A DNA stretch of 64,000 nt from assembly GCA_963796565.1 (NCBI GenBank), contig CAWCMA010000004.1, forward strand, positions 124,001 to 188,000, given 5' to 3'. The translations under genes and the position numbers were made by a program. This document shows, in pieces, positions 26,529-33,859 of this stretch; the stretch's first letter is position 1; every line of letters begins with the position of its first letter. Below the pieces are notes generated by a model, which was not told the origin of the DNA, did not search any database, and saw nothing but the letters and a program-made list of their open reading frames with translations. Source of the DNA: JAKAVN01 sp963796565. Its GTDB lineage: Bacteria > Desulfobacterota > Binatia > Binatales > Binataceae.

Positions 26529-26773
26529 AATCCGCTCCCTTCGTGCGTCCGGGCGTCGTTTTCAGCTAGTGGCATTATAAGCGGCGCGCGACACTTACGG
26601 CAAAGCCCACGGGCGCAGAGATCGCGCTGCCGACCCGATGGCGCTAAAGGTAGCGGGTGCGCTAGCCTAGATCTATTAAGTGATCAATTGTGCGTGCACG
26701 TTGTCTGAGCAACGCGACCCATTTGCGGGCGGCGATGTTATGATGGCGGCGCGATTCAGCAGGGAGATTTACG

Positions 26774-28012
26774 ATGGCCAAAGCAGAAAGCGTCTATATT
26801 CTCGGCGGTGCGCAGAGCGACTTCGCCCGGAACTGGAACAAAGAGGGCAAGCATTTTTCCGCCGTGATGCGGGAAACGGTGAACGCGGGCCTGGAACAGG
26901 CGCGAATCGAACCGCGCGAAATCCAGACCGCTCACGTCGGCAACTTTGCCGCCGAGCTCTATGCCAAGCAGGGCCAGCTCAATGCCTTCTTCCTCGAGGT
27001 CGACCCGGAATTCTCGGGTATCCCGACCTCGCGCCACGAGGCCGCTTGCGCCTCGGGTTCGATCGCCATCCTGGCCGCCTCGGCCGATATCGAAGCGGGT
27101 CACTACGACCTCGCCGCCGTGGTCGGCCTGGAGCAGATGAAAACCGTCGATTCCGCTACCGGCGGCGACTTCCTCGGCACCGCGGGATGGTACGAGCGCG
27201 AATGCAAGGGAGTTGCTTATCCTTTCCCGGCGCTGTTCGGGCGCCTGGGCGACGAATACGACAAGCGCTACGGGCTCAAGGACGAATACCTGGCGCGCAT
27301 ATCGTCGATCAATTTCTCCAACGCCCGGCGCAACCCGCTCGCGCAGACGCGCGGCTGGCCCCACAGCGAGAGCGATCCGCAGCAGGCGAAAAAGTTCGAC
27401 CAGCCGATCGCGGGCCGCATCAAGGTGCGCGATTGCTCGCAGGTGACCGACGGCACCGCGGTGCTGTTCCTGGCCTCGGAGAAATTCGCCGCCGAGTATG
27501 CGAAGCGGCATAACCTGAAACTCGAGGACTTGCCGCGCATCCTCGGCTGGGGCCATCACACCGCGCCGATCGAATTCGACAAGAAGATCGCCGAAAGCCG
27601 CGAGGACACCTACGTACTGCCCCATACTCGCGAGGCCATCCTCGACGCGTTTCGCCGCGCCGGTCTCTCCGGGGTCACCCAGGTCTCGGGTATCGAGACT
27701 CACGATTGCTTCACGACCTCCGAGTATATGGCGATCGACCACTTCGGCATCACCAAGCCCGGCGAGTCGTGGAAGGCGATCGAGGAAGGCGCGATCGAGA
27801 TGGGTGGCCGGATGCCGATCAACCCCAGCGGCGGCCTTATTGGCGTGGGCCATCCCGTCGGCGGCACCGGCGTGCGCCAGATGCTCGATTGCTATCGCCA
27901 GGTGACCGCGACGGCGGGCGAGTATCAGGTCGAGGGCGCCGAACGCTTTGCGATGCTCAACATCGGTGGCAGCGGCACGACCAGTTGCGCCTTCGTGGTG
28001 GGCAAGCGCTAG
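26774..28012 (+). CDS. Thiolase family protein (SCP2-thiolase-like acetyl-CoA acetyltransferase)
   Basis: Thiolase-fold protein of 412 residues. The acyl-accepting cysteine is C92 in RHEAACASGSIA, and the second site includes H360 in NPSGGLIGVGHPVGGTG. The C-terminus has GGSGTTSCAF instead of the classical C-x-G third motif, as in SCP-x/SCP2-type thiolases and many unassigned acetyl-CoA acetyltransferases. Substrate unknown; beta-ketothiolase action in fatty-acid or sterol-like degradation is plausible. AGGGAG precedes the ATG. The thioredoxin-selenoprotein pair follows after 83 bases, probably in one transcript. Confidence 0.88.
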   Translation: MAKAESVYILGGAQSDFARNWNKEGKHFSAVMRETVNAGLEQARIEPREIQTAHVGNFAAELYAKQGQLNAFFLEVDPEFSGIPTSRHEAACASGSIAILAASADIEAGHYDLAAVVGLEQMKTVDSATGGDFLGTAGWYERECKGVAYPFPALFGRLGDEYDKRYGLKDEYLARISSINFSNARRNPLAQTRGWPHSESDPQQAKKFDQPIAGRIKVRDCSQVTDGTAVLFLASEKFAAEYAKRHNLKLEDLPRILGWGHHTAPIEFDKKIAESREDTYVLPHTREAILDAFRRAGLSGVTQVSGIETHDCFTTSEYMAIDHFGITKPGESWKAIEEGAIEMGGRMPINPSGGLIGVGHPVGGTGVRQMLDCYRQVTATAGEYQVEGAERFAMLNIGGSGTTSCAFVVGKR

Positions 28013-28095
28013 AAAAGCGCGCGCGGCGGAGTTTCATCGCGGGGCAGGGCGCTCATTTCGCGGCGCGCCCAAAAGCGCGCAAACGAGCGATTCAA

Positions 28096-29685
28096 GTGCC
28101 GGATTCACTGCCGAGCTTTTCGCGAATCGACCAGCACGGCTGGACGTTTTCATTTCCCGACTATCCGGCGCTGCTCTGTTTCGTCAAGGAAGATTGCCCG
28201 ACCTGCGACATGACGATGCCGCTAATCGAGGCGGCGTGGCGGACCTTTCAAGGCGAAGTCGACGTGCTGGCAATCGGTCAGGACGCCGCGGGTAACGCGC
28301 GCCTCATCGACCGGCACAAGCTCGCGGCGCCGATGCTCGACGATTCGGATCTCAGGCTCTCTTACGCTTACAACATAGAGATCGTTCCGACGATCATTCT
28401 CGCGGCCGCCGGTGGCGCCGAGTTGCGCCGCTTCGAGGGCTTCGGCAAGTCCGACTGGCAGAGCGTGCTTTCCCAGGCGGCGCTTCTGGCCGACGCACCC
28501 GAGCCGCAGATTGATTGGAGCGGCTATCCCGATTCGCGTCCCGGATGCGGCTCGAAGTCGGTCGAGCCGGGGGTGGCCGAACGGCTCGCCGCCGAGGCTT
28601 CGGGTTCGCGCCTGCGCGCGCGCCAGATCGAGCTTGGCGTCGACGAAGACCCGTTCGAATTCATGTTCGAGCGCGGACTGACCGACGGCTTGCCGGCGGT
28701 TCCACCCACGCCCGAGCGCGTGCTGCGGATGCTCGCCGGGACGCGGCGCGATCCGCAGGAAGTGATCGCGACCGTGCCGCCGAATCTGGCACCGCTCACG
28801 ATCGAGAAGGTCGCCGCCAACGCCGTGATGGCTGGATGCAGGCCCGAGTATTTGCCGGTGGTGATCGCGGTGCTCGAAGCGGTCTGTACCGACGAATTCA
28901 ATATCCACGGCGTGATGGCGACCACGGCCGGCGCCACCCCGACCATCGTGGTCAACGGCCCCATCCGCCATCGGCTCGGGATGAACATGAAGATTGGCGC
29001 CCTGGGCTCCGGCAATCGCCCCAACGCGACTATCGGACGCGCGGTCAAGCTCGCGCTGCGTAACGTCGGCGGCGCGCGGCCGGGCGAGATCGAGCGCACC
29101 GCGCTCGGCGGCCCGGGCAAGTACACCGCCTGCTATCCGGAATGGGAGGAGCGCAGTCCGTGGGATCCGCTCCACGTCGAGCGCGGCTTCCGCCGCGAGG
29201 ACGACGTGGTGACCGTCTTCGGCCTGGAACCGGGGCCGCGGCTGATCGTCGACCAACTCTCGCGCACCGCTCATGCGCTCGCCGGAAGCCTTGGGATGGC
29301 GCTCGAGAGTTGCTGGCATCCTAAGCTTCACGGCTATGGCGAAGTTCTGCTCGTCATCTCGCCCGAGCACGCCGATACGATCAAGCGCGACGGCTGGACC
29401 AAGGCGCAGGTGCGCAACCGAATCCAGGAGGCCAGCGCGCGGCCGATTCGCGAGTTGTTGCCCGACGCCAACGCCGGCGAGGGGATGGCGCTTAAGCAGT
29501 TCGGCCTCGTCAATCCGGCTCCGGAGCAGCTCGAGCAGCGGATCGCAAAGTTCCGCAAGCCGGAGAATATCAATATCATCGTGGCTGGCGGCGAAGCCGG
29601 CAAATTCTCGAGCGTGATCGGCGGATGGTTCAGCGGGCCGATGGGCTCGATAAGCGTCAGCCGGAAAATCGAGGAGGTGTCATGA
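28096..29685 (+). CDS. Thioredoxin-domain fusion protein, partner of the UGSC selenoprotein
   Basis: Protein of 529 residues from a GTG start. Residues about 1-130 form a thioredoxin fold with the active-site C34-P-T-C37 (VKEDCPTC) and the cis-proline segment IEIVPTIIL. From about residue 190 a second, long domain begins (FERGLTDGLPAVPPTPERVLRML, EKVAANAVMAGCRPEYLPVV, NIHGVMATTAGATPTIVVNGP). I know that domain only as an uncharacterised family found beside UGSC proteins. The stop overlaps the start of the selenoprotein gene (ATGA), with GAGGAGG just before, so the two are translationally coupled. I infer that it reduces or recycles the selenoprotein. The GTG is the first usable start; no ATG precedes the fold. 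Confidence 0.75.
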   Translation: MPDSLPSFSRIDQHGWTFSFPDYPALLCFVKEDCPTCDMTMPLIEAAWRTFQGEVDVLAIGQDAAGNARLIDRHKLAAPMLDDSDLRLSYAYNIEIVPTIILAAAGGAELRRFEGFGKSDWQSVLSQAALLADAPEPQIDWSGYPDSRPGCGSKSVEPGVAERLAAEASGSRLRARQIELGVDEDPFEFMFERGLTDGLPAVPPTPERVLRMLAGTRRDPQEVIATVPPNLAPLTIEKVAANAVMAGCRPEYLPVVIAVLEAVCTDEFNIHGVMATTAGATPTIVVNGPIRHRLGMNMKIGALGSGNRPNATIGRAVKLALRNVGGARPGEIERTALGGPGKYTACYPEWEERSPWDPLHVERGFRREDDVVTVFGLEPGPRLIVDQLSRTAHALAGSLGMALESCWHPKLHGYGEVLLVISPEHADTIKRDGWTKAQVRNRIQEASARPIRELLPDANAGEGMALKQFGLVNPAPEQLEQRIAKFRKPENINIIVAGGEAGKFSSVIGGWFSGPMGSISVSRKIEEVS

Positions 29686-30200
29686 CTCGAATTGTCGACC
29701 CGACCGACGAGCGCGTGCCGCTCAGCCGCGCGCTCGCGTCGCGCCCGCGGTACTTGACCGGCGTGGTGGCGCTGCTCGACATCGCCAAGCCGCGCGGCGA
29801 CGTCCTGCTTGACCGCCTCGAGCGGCGGCTCGCCGAGCGCGTGCCCGACCTCACGCTCAAGCGCTACCGCAAACCGACCTTCGCCAAGCCGGCGCCCGAC
29901 GATCTGCGCCGCAGGATTGCCGCGGAGAGCGACTTCGTTATCGAAGCGCTCGCCGATTGAGGGTCGTGTACAACGTGCAGTGTGCACGACTCGGTATGGT
30001 TTGAAGCGAACGGCAAGCCTTCGGTGGTGGTGGCCTCCTCGACGTTCGTCGACGCGGCCGAGGCGCAGGCCCGCGCGCTCGGATTGCCCGAGGTCCGCCG
30101 CATCTTCGTGCCGCATCCGATCCAGGATGCGACCGACGACGAGATGCGCGCGAAGGCCGACGCGATCGTCGAGCGTCTGATCGAGGCGCTGACCAGTTAG
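29682..30200 (+). CDS. UGSC-family selenoprotein (in-frame UGA = selenocysteine 93)
   Basis: The frame starts at ATG 29682 (GAGGAGG ribosome-binding site), reaches a TGA at 29958-29960 and continues unbroken in the same frame to a stop at 30198-30200, giving 172 residues if the UGA is read. Before the UGA: DIAKPRGDVLLDRLE, KPTFAKPAPDDLR, VIEALAD. After it: GSCTTCSVHDSVWFEANGKPSVVVASS and FVPHPIQDATDDEMRAKAD. Sequence on both sides belongs to one conserved family, named for its Sec-Gly-Ser-Cys motif, and Sec93-G-S-C96 forms a likely selenenylsulfide redox site with a further C99. A hairpin directly behind the UGA fits a bacterial SECIS. Function is unknown; context suggests a redox enzyme served by the overlapping thioredoxin-fused protein. 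A conventional gene caller would split it or cut it short. Confidence 0.85.
29961..29992 (+). promoter_or_regulatory. Putative bacterial SECIS element
   Basis: Directly after the UGA the RNA can form an 11-bp stem: 29961-29971 pairs with 29982-29992, all pairs Watson-Crick except two G-U pairs (29962/29991 and 29969/29984). Inside, after one unpaired A, two more pairs (29973-29974 with 29980-29981) leave a five-base loop GUGCA at 29975-29979 that begins with G. A stem-loop at this distance with a G at the start of the loop is what SelB recognises in known bacterial SECIS elements. Confidence 0.75.
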
Positions 30201-30284
30201 CGCGCCGTACGTCTCGTCTCTCTGTGCTTCGCGCGGCGCGGCGGCTTGCGCGCGAGCGCCGGCTCGAATTTAGTGACGTTGACG

Positions 30285-31451
30285 ATGCCTACGAGCAAGC
30301 CGCAGCTATTAGACACGGCCGATTCTGACTTGAAGCTGCCGCCGGCGCCGGAGGCGCGATGCTCGGCCGAAAGCGCGCCGCTCTCGCCCGTGCCCGATGT
30401 GCGCCCGCTGGCCGCGCCGCGGCCGCATCGGATCGTGGTCAAGGCGGTCAACTGGCTCGGCGATCTGGTAATGAGCGGGCCTGCGCTGCATGCGATCCGC
30501 GATACGTTCCCCGATGCGCATCTGGCCGTGCTCGTGCGCCGCGAGTTGGCGAGCTTCTTCGACGGTGCGCGATGGGTGGACGAGGTGATTCCCTATCGGC
30601 TGCGCGGCGGCGCGGCCGGCCTCGGTGATCAGCTTTCGATCATCAGGCGGCTTCGCTCGGGCCGCTTCGATCTCGCGGTGGTTTTTCCCAACAGCTTCCA
30701 ATCGGCGATGTGGACGGTACTGGCCGGGGTGCGCCGGCGCGCCGGCTATGAGGCCGACCATCGCGGCTTCATGCTGACGCACAAGGTTGCGCCGCGCGCC
30801 GACGTCGAACGCGCCCACCAGGTGCATCACTGGCTGACGATGGTCGCGGAGACGATCGGCGCCACGGGTGCCGCCGAGACGTATCAGGTCGACGTGGACC
30901 CGAAGAGCCGCGAGAAAATGCGCGCCTGGCTCGCTCACCGGCGTATCCGACCCGAACGCCCGTTGATCGCGCTCGCGCCCGTCGCAGCCTATGGGCCGGC
31001 GAAGGAATGGCCGATGGAGCGCTATGCGGCGCTGGCCGACATCCTTGCCGAGCGCCACGGCGCAGAGTGCGTGCTGGTGGGCGGGAGCGATGATCTTCCG
31101 CAGTGCGAGCGGATCGCTGCGCAGTGCAAGCGCGGCGCGATCGTCGCCGCCGGCGAGACCACGGTGGGCGAACTGATCGCGCTGCTCTCGCTATGCCAGG
31201 GCTTTGCCGGCAACGACTCGGGATGTATGCATTTGGCGGGCGCGCTGGGGCTGCCGACGGTGGCGATCTTCGGCTCGACCAATCCGGTGCGCACCGGCCC
31301 GCTGGGACCGCATTGCCGAATCATCTATCGCGGCCTGGAATGCAGCCCCTGCCTGGAGCGCACCTGCCGCTTCGGACACTACAACTGCCTGCGCGACATC
31401 GCGGCCGCGGAGGTCGCCGGCGCACTGGAGACGTGCGGAATTTTCGCCTAG
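30285..31451 (+). CDS. waaF: Lipopolysaccharide heptosyltransferase II-like (GT9)
   Basis: GT9 transferase of about 388 residues that adds heptose to the LPS inner core from ADP-heptose. Motifs: VKAVNWLGDLVMSGPALHAIRDTFPDA at the start of the catalytic part, LAPVAAYGPAKEWPMERYAALADIL, and GNDSGCMHLAGALGLPTVAIFGSTNPVRTGPLGP. A stretch of about 45 residues rich in Pro and Ala precedes the fold. Near the C-terminus a Cys cluster (LECSPCLERTCRFGHYNCL) matches that of WaaF/OpsX relatives. ATG 30285 was chosen over TTG 30246. lpxD follows 129 bases later, consistent with an envelope cluster. Confidence 0.85.
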   Translation: MPTSKPQLLDTADSDLKLPPAPEARCSAESAPLSPVPDVRPLAAPRPHRIVVKAVNWLGDLVMSGPALHAIRDTFPDAHLAVLVRRELASFFDGARWVDEVIPYRLRGGAAGLGDQLSIIRRLRSGRFDLAVVFPNSFQSAMWTVLAGVRRRAGYEADHRGFMLTHKVAPRADVERAHQVHHWLTMVAETIGATGAAETYQVDVDPKSREKMRAWLAHRRIRPERPLIALAPVAAYGPAKEWPMERYAALADILAERHGAECVLVGGSDDLPQCERIAAQCKRGAIVAAGETTVGELIALLSLCQGFAGNDSGCMHLAGALGLPTVAIFGSTNPVRTGPLGPHCRIIYRGLECSPCLERTCRFGHYNCLRDIAAAEVAGALETCGIFA

Positions 31452-31580
31452 CCGCTTGGAACGCCGGCGCAACGCCGGCCGCTCGCGCGATGTGGGCGTT
31501 GACGTGAAAAACCCGCTACGCTTTGACTCGCTCGCCCGGCCTTATGCGCAAGGGCGGCGGCGATGGAGAGCCGTAAAACT

Positions 31581-32609
31581 ATGAAACTCAAGGAACTCGC
31601 ATCCCGGCTGGGTTTGACGCTGCGCGGCAGCGGCGAGATCGAGGTCGTCACGCCGGCGCCGCTGGAGGCCGCCGGGCCCGGAACGGTCATTTTTGTCGCC
31701 GCGCCCAAGTACCTCGAAGCGCTGCGCACCACCACCGCCGCCTGCGCGATCGTGCCTGCGGAGTTGGCCGCCGACGCTCCGTGCGCGGTGCTCATAAGCG
31801 ACAATCCTTACTCCGACTTCGCCCGCGTGCTGGCGATTTTCTTTCCGCCCTACCGGCCGGCTGCGGGAATCGATCCAACCGCCCGCATCGCGCCCGGAGC
31901 GAAGCTCGGCGAAGGCGCCTCGGTGGGCGCCTACTGCGTGATTGGAGCGGGCGTGACGATCGGCCGCGACGCGGTCCTCCATCCTCACGTCACGATCTAT
32001 CCCGGCGTGCGCGCGGGTAACGGCCTGGTCTGCCACAGCGGAGTCTCGATTCGCGAGAACGTAACGATCGGCGACCGCGTGACGATTCTTAACGGCGCGG
32101 TAATCGGCGCCGAGGGCTTCGGGTTCGTCGAGCACGCAGGCTCGCTGGTCAGGATTCCTCAGGTCGGCTCGGTGGCGATCGAGGACGAGGTCGAAATCGG
32201 TGCGATGGCAACGATCGACCGCGCCACGATGGGCGCGACTTTAATCCGGCGCGGCGCCAAGCTCGACAATCACGTGCACATCGGCCACAACTGCGAGGTC
32301 GGCGAGTACTCGCGCTTTTCGGCACAGGTCGGCCTTTCGGGCTCGGTCAAGGTGGGACGCTGGTGCCAGTTCGGAGGACAGGTCGGGGTGGCCGACCATG
32401 CGCAAATCGGCGACCGCGTGCGGGTAGTCGCGCAGTCGGGAATTCCGCACGATCTCGCCGACGACGCCACGGTTGGCGGCACGCCGGCGGTCGACGTGCA
32501 TATCTGGCGCCGGATGGCCGCGATCGTGCCGCGGCTGCCCGCGGCGATGCGCCGTCTGCGAGCGATCGAGGAGCGCCTGGGATTGCGCGCGACCGATCAG
32601 GGGCGATGA
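31581..32609 (+). CDS. lpxD: UDP-3-O-acylglucosamine N-acyltransferase
   Basis: Lipid A biosynthesis acyltransferase of about 342 residues that adds a 3-hydroxyacyl chain to the amino group of UDP-3-O-acyl-GlcN. It has a small N-terminal domain (ELASRLGLTLRGSGEIEV), then many hexapeptide left-handed beta-helix repeats, with the catalytic histidine region KLDNHVHIGHNCEVGE and a C-terminal helix. Starting at 31581 gives the usual family N-terminus; an ATG at 31563 adds six residues. It shows that the host makes lipid A. Confidence 0.93.
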   Translation: MKLKELASRLGLTLRGSGEIEVVTPAPLEAAGPGTVIFVAAPKYLEALRTTTAACAIVPAELAADAPCAVLISDNPYSDFARVLAIFFPPYRPAAGIDPTARIAPGAKLGEGASVGAYCVIGAGVTIGRDAVLHPHVTIYPGVRAGNGLVCHSGVSIRENVTIGDRVTILNGAVIGAEGFGFVEHAGSLVRIPQVGSVAIEDEVEIGAMATIDRATMGATLIRRGAKLDNHVHIGHNCEVGEYSRFSAQVGLSGSVKVGRWCQFGGQVGVADHAQIGDRVRVVAQSGIPHDLADDATVGGTPAVDVHIWRRMAAIVPRLPAAMRRLRAIEERLGLRATDQGR

Positions 32610-32685
32610 GCGCCGAACGGCGCAGCTCTCGAGCTTGGACGGTGGTCGCGTGTACGAAGGTTGATCAGCGAAAAGGGGAGTCAGG

Positions 32686-32982
32686 ATGAAAGATCAGGAT
32701 CGCGAGCGCAAGAACCGCAAGAGTAGCAGGGATAGATGGACGTCGATGGCGATCGCGGGGGCAGCGATGCTGGTCGCGGCGGCGTCCAGCGGATGTCTGT
32801 ACACGCTGATTCCAGCGACGGCCGGCCCCAGCACCAACTATCATGCGCCCGCAGATAACCAGCCGGCTCAGTCATCCCCGTCATCACAACCATCAGCCAA
32901 CGATCAGACCAATCAGAACAAGCAGCAAAATGGCACGTCGCAAAACGCCGCGCCGCCGGCCCAGGGTGGCGCTACTCCATAG
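32686..32982 (+). CDS. Small putative lipoprotein, Gln/Asn/Pro-rich
   Basis: Protein of 98 residues: a very basic, Arg/Lys-rich N-terminus, a hydrophobic segment (MAIAGAAMLVAAASSGC) ending in a lipobox-like SSGC, then a low-complexity tail rich in Ser, Pro, Gln and Asn. It is probably exported and lipidated, anchored in the envelope. GGGAGTCAGG just before the ATG is a good ribosome-binding site. I recognise no family. It lies after lpxD and before another secreted low-complexity protein on the other strand. Confidence 0.6.
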   Translation: MKDQDRERKNRKSSRDRWTSMAIAGAAMLVAAASSGCLYTLIPATAGPSTNYHAPADNQPAQSSPSSQPSANDQTNQNKQQNGTSQNAAPPAQGGATP

Positions 32983-33021
32983 CGGATGCGCCGCCATCGG
33001 GTTGACCGCAGGCGCGCGGTG

Positions 33022-33618
33022 TCAGTTGCAGGCGCAGACGTTGCACGCGCCCAGTCCTGTCTGCGTCGGCGAGTTTTTAAGCGCGGTGACCGGCGAAGTC
33101 GACGTTCCCCCTCCGCTCGGCTGCCCCGAGGTTGAATTTGAAGACGTCCCGGATGTTACGTTGGTCGACGAGGTGCTGGTGCCGCTGAGGCCGGGAGATT
33201 GTCCGGGCAGGATGAACGGCGATTGCGGCGTGCGCGCGAGGTAGCTGACGCAGGCGCCGGCGGCCTCCAAACGGGCCGTGCTGTAGCTGGACGCGGTCAC
33301 GGTGCCCGCCCATTGCGTGCCCGAAGCGGTGGCGAAGCAAGTGCAATTGAATAACCGCGGGCCGGGAGTCGGCTGCGCGGTCGGAATCGGCACGGGCGTC
33401 AAGAGCGGCGTTGCCACGACGCCCGGTACGCTGGTCAGTTGCGACGGCATGCCGGGCAGGATCGGCACCGAGGGCCGCGTCAGCGGAGGCGGGCCGGGCG
33501 GAGGCGCGGGCACCTGCGCGCCCGCCGCACCGGCGATCGCGGCGAGCACGAGCGCTATCGCTATTGCATAGCGAGATTTTCGACAAGCGCTTGAAATGAA
33601 TGTCGAAAAAATCCTCAT
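33022..33618 (-). CDS. Secreted proline/serine/threonine-rich protein
   Basis: Protein of 198 residues. A basic start (SACRKSR) and hydrophobic core AIAIALVLAAIAGAAGAQ form a classical signal peptide with cleavage expected after AGA. The mature part starts with a Pro-rich segment (VPAPPPGPPPLTRPSVPILPG), a middle region with NCTCFATASGTQW that might be a small folded domain, and a Ser/Thr/Gly-rich stretch ending in CNVCACN. The pairs of Cys suggest disulfides. Family not recognised. It converges on the small lipoprotein gene and diverges from tolC. Confidence 0.6.
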   Translation of the reverse strand: MRIFSTFISSACRKSRYAIAIALVLAAIAGAAGAQVPAPPPGPPPLTRPSVPILPGMPSQLTSVPGVVATPLLTPVPIPTAQPTPGPRLFNCTCFATASGTQWAGTVTASSYSTARLEAAGACVSYLARTPQSPFILPGQSPGLSGTSTSSTNVTSGTSSNSTSGQPSGGGTSTSPVTALKNSPTQTGLGACNVCACN

Positions 33619-33859
33619 CGCGAAAAGATTCTCATCGGTTGATGCTAGTGCCCTTTTTTTCCCGCGCGGGCGCCTTCGTCGAAGCGCTTGAGCGCGCAGC
33701 TATGATCCGGAAGCCGGGCACGCGTTGCAAGCGCGGCGCGTTTGGGCAAAAGTGCCTGTGCGTGCTTCGCTACGCGCACGTCAGTTACGAAACGCACCAT
33801 CCGCAGTTTCGTCTTTGTGTGAAGCTCTTCAGGCTAGTTCAAGGAGGTCCCGGACCCAA

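Noticed and set aside
29682..29960. Reading this as a complete 92-residue protein and 29982-30200 as another gene
   Set aside because: Both lie in the same frame, the second has no ribosome-binding site, and the conserved motif spans the UGA; selenocysteine explains it better.
30201..30240. Possible terminator after the selenoprotein gene (CGCGCCG/CGGCGCG)
   Set aside because: Loop of about 26 bases and no T tract; the repeat is expected by chance in GC-rich DNA.
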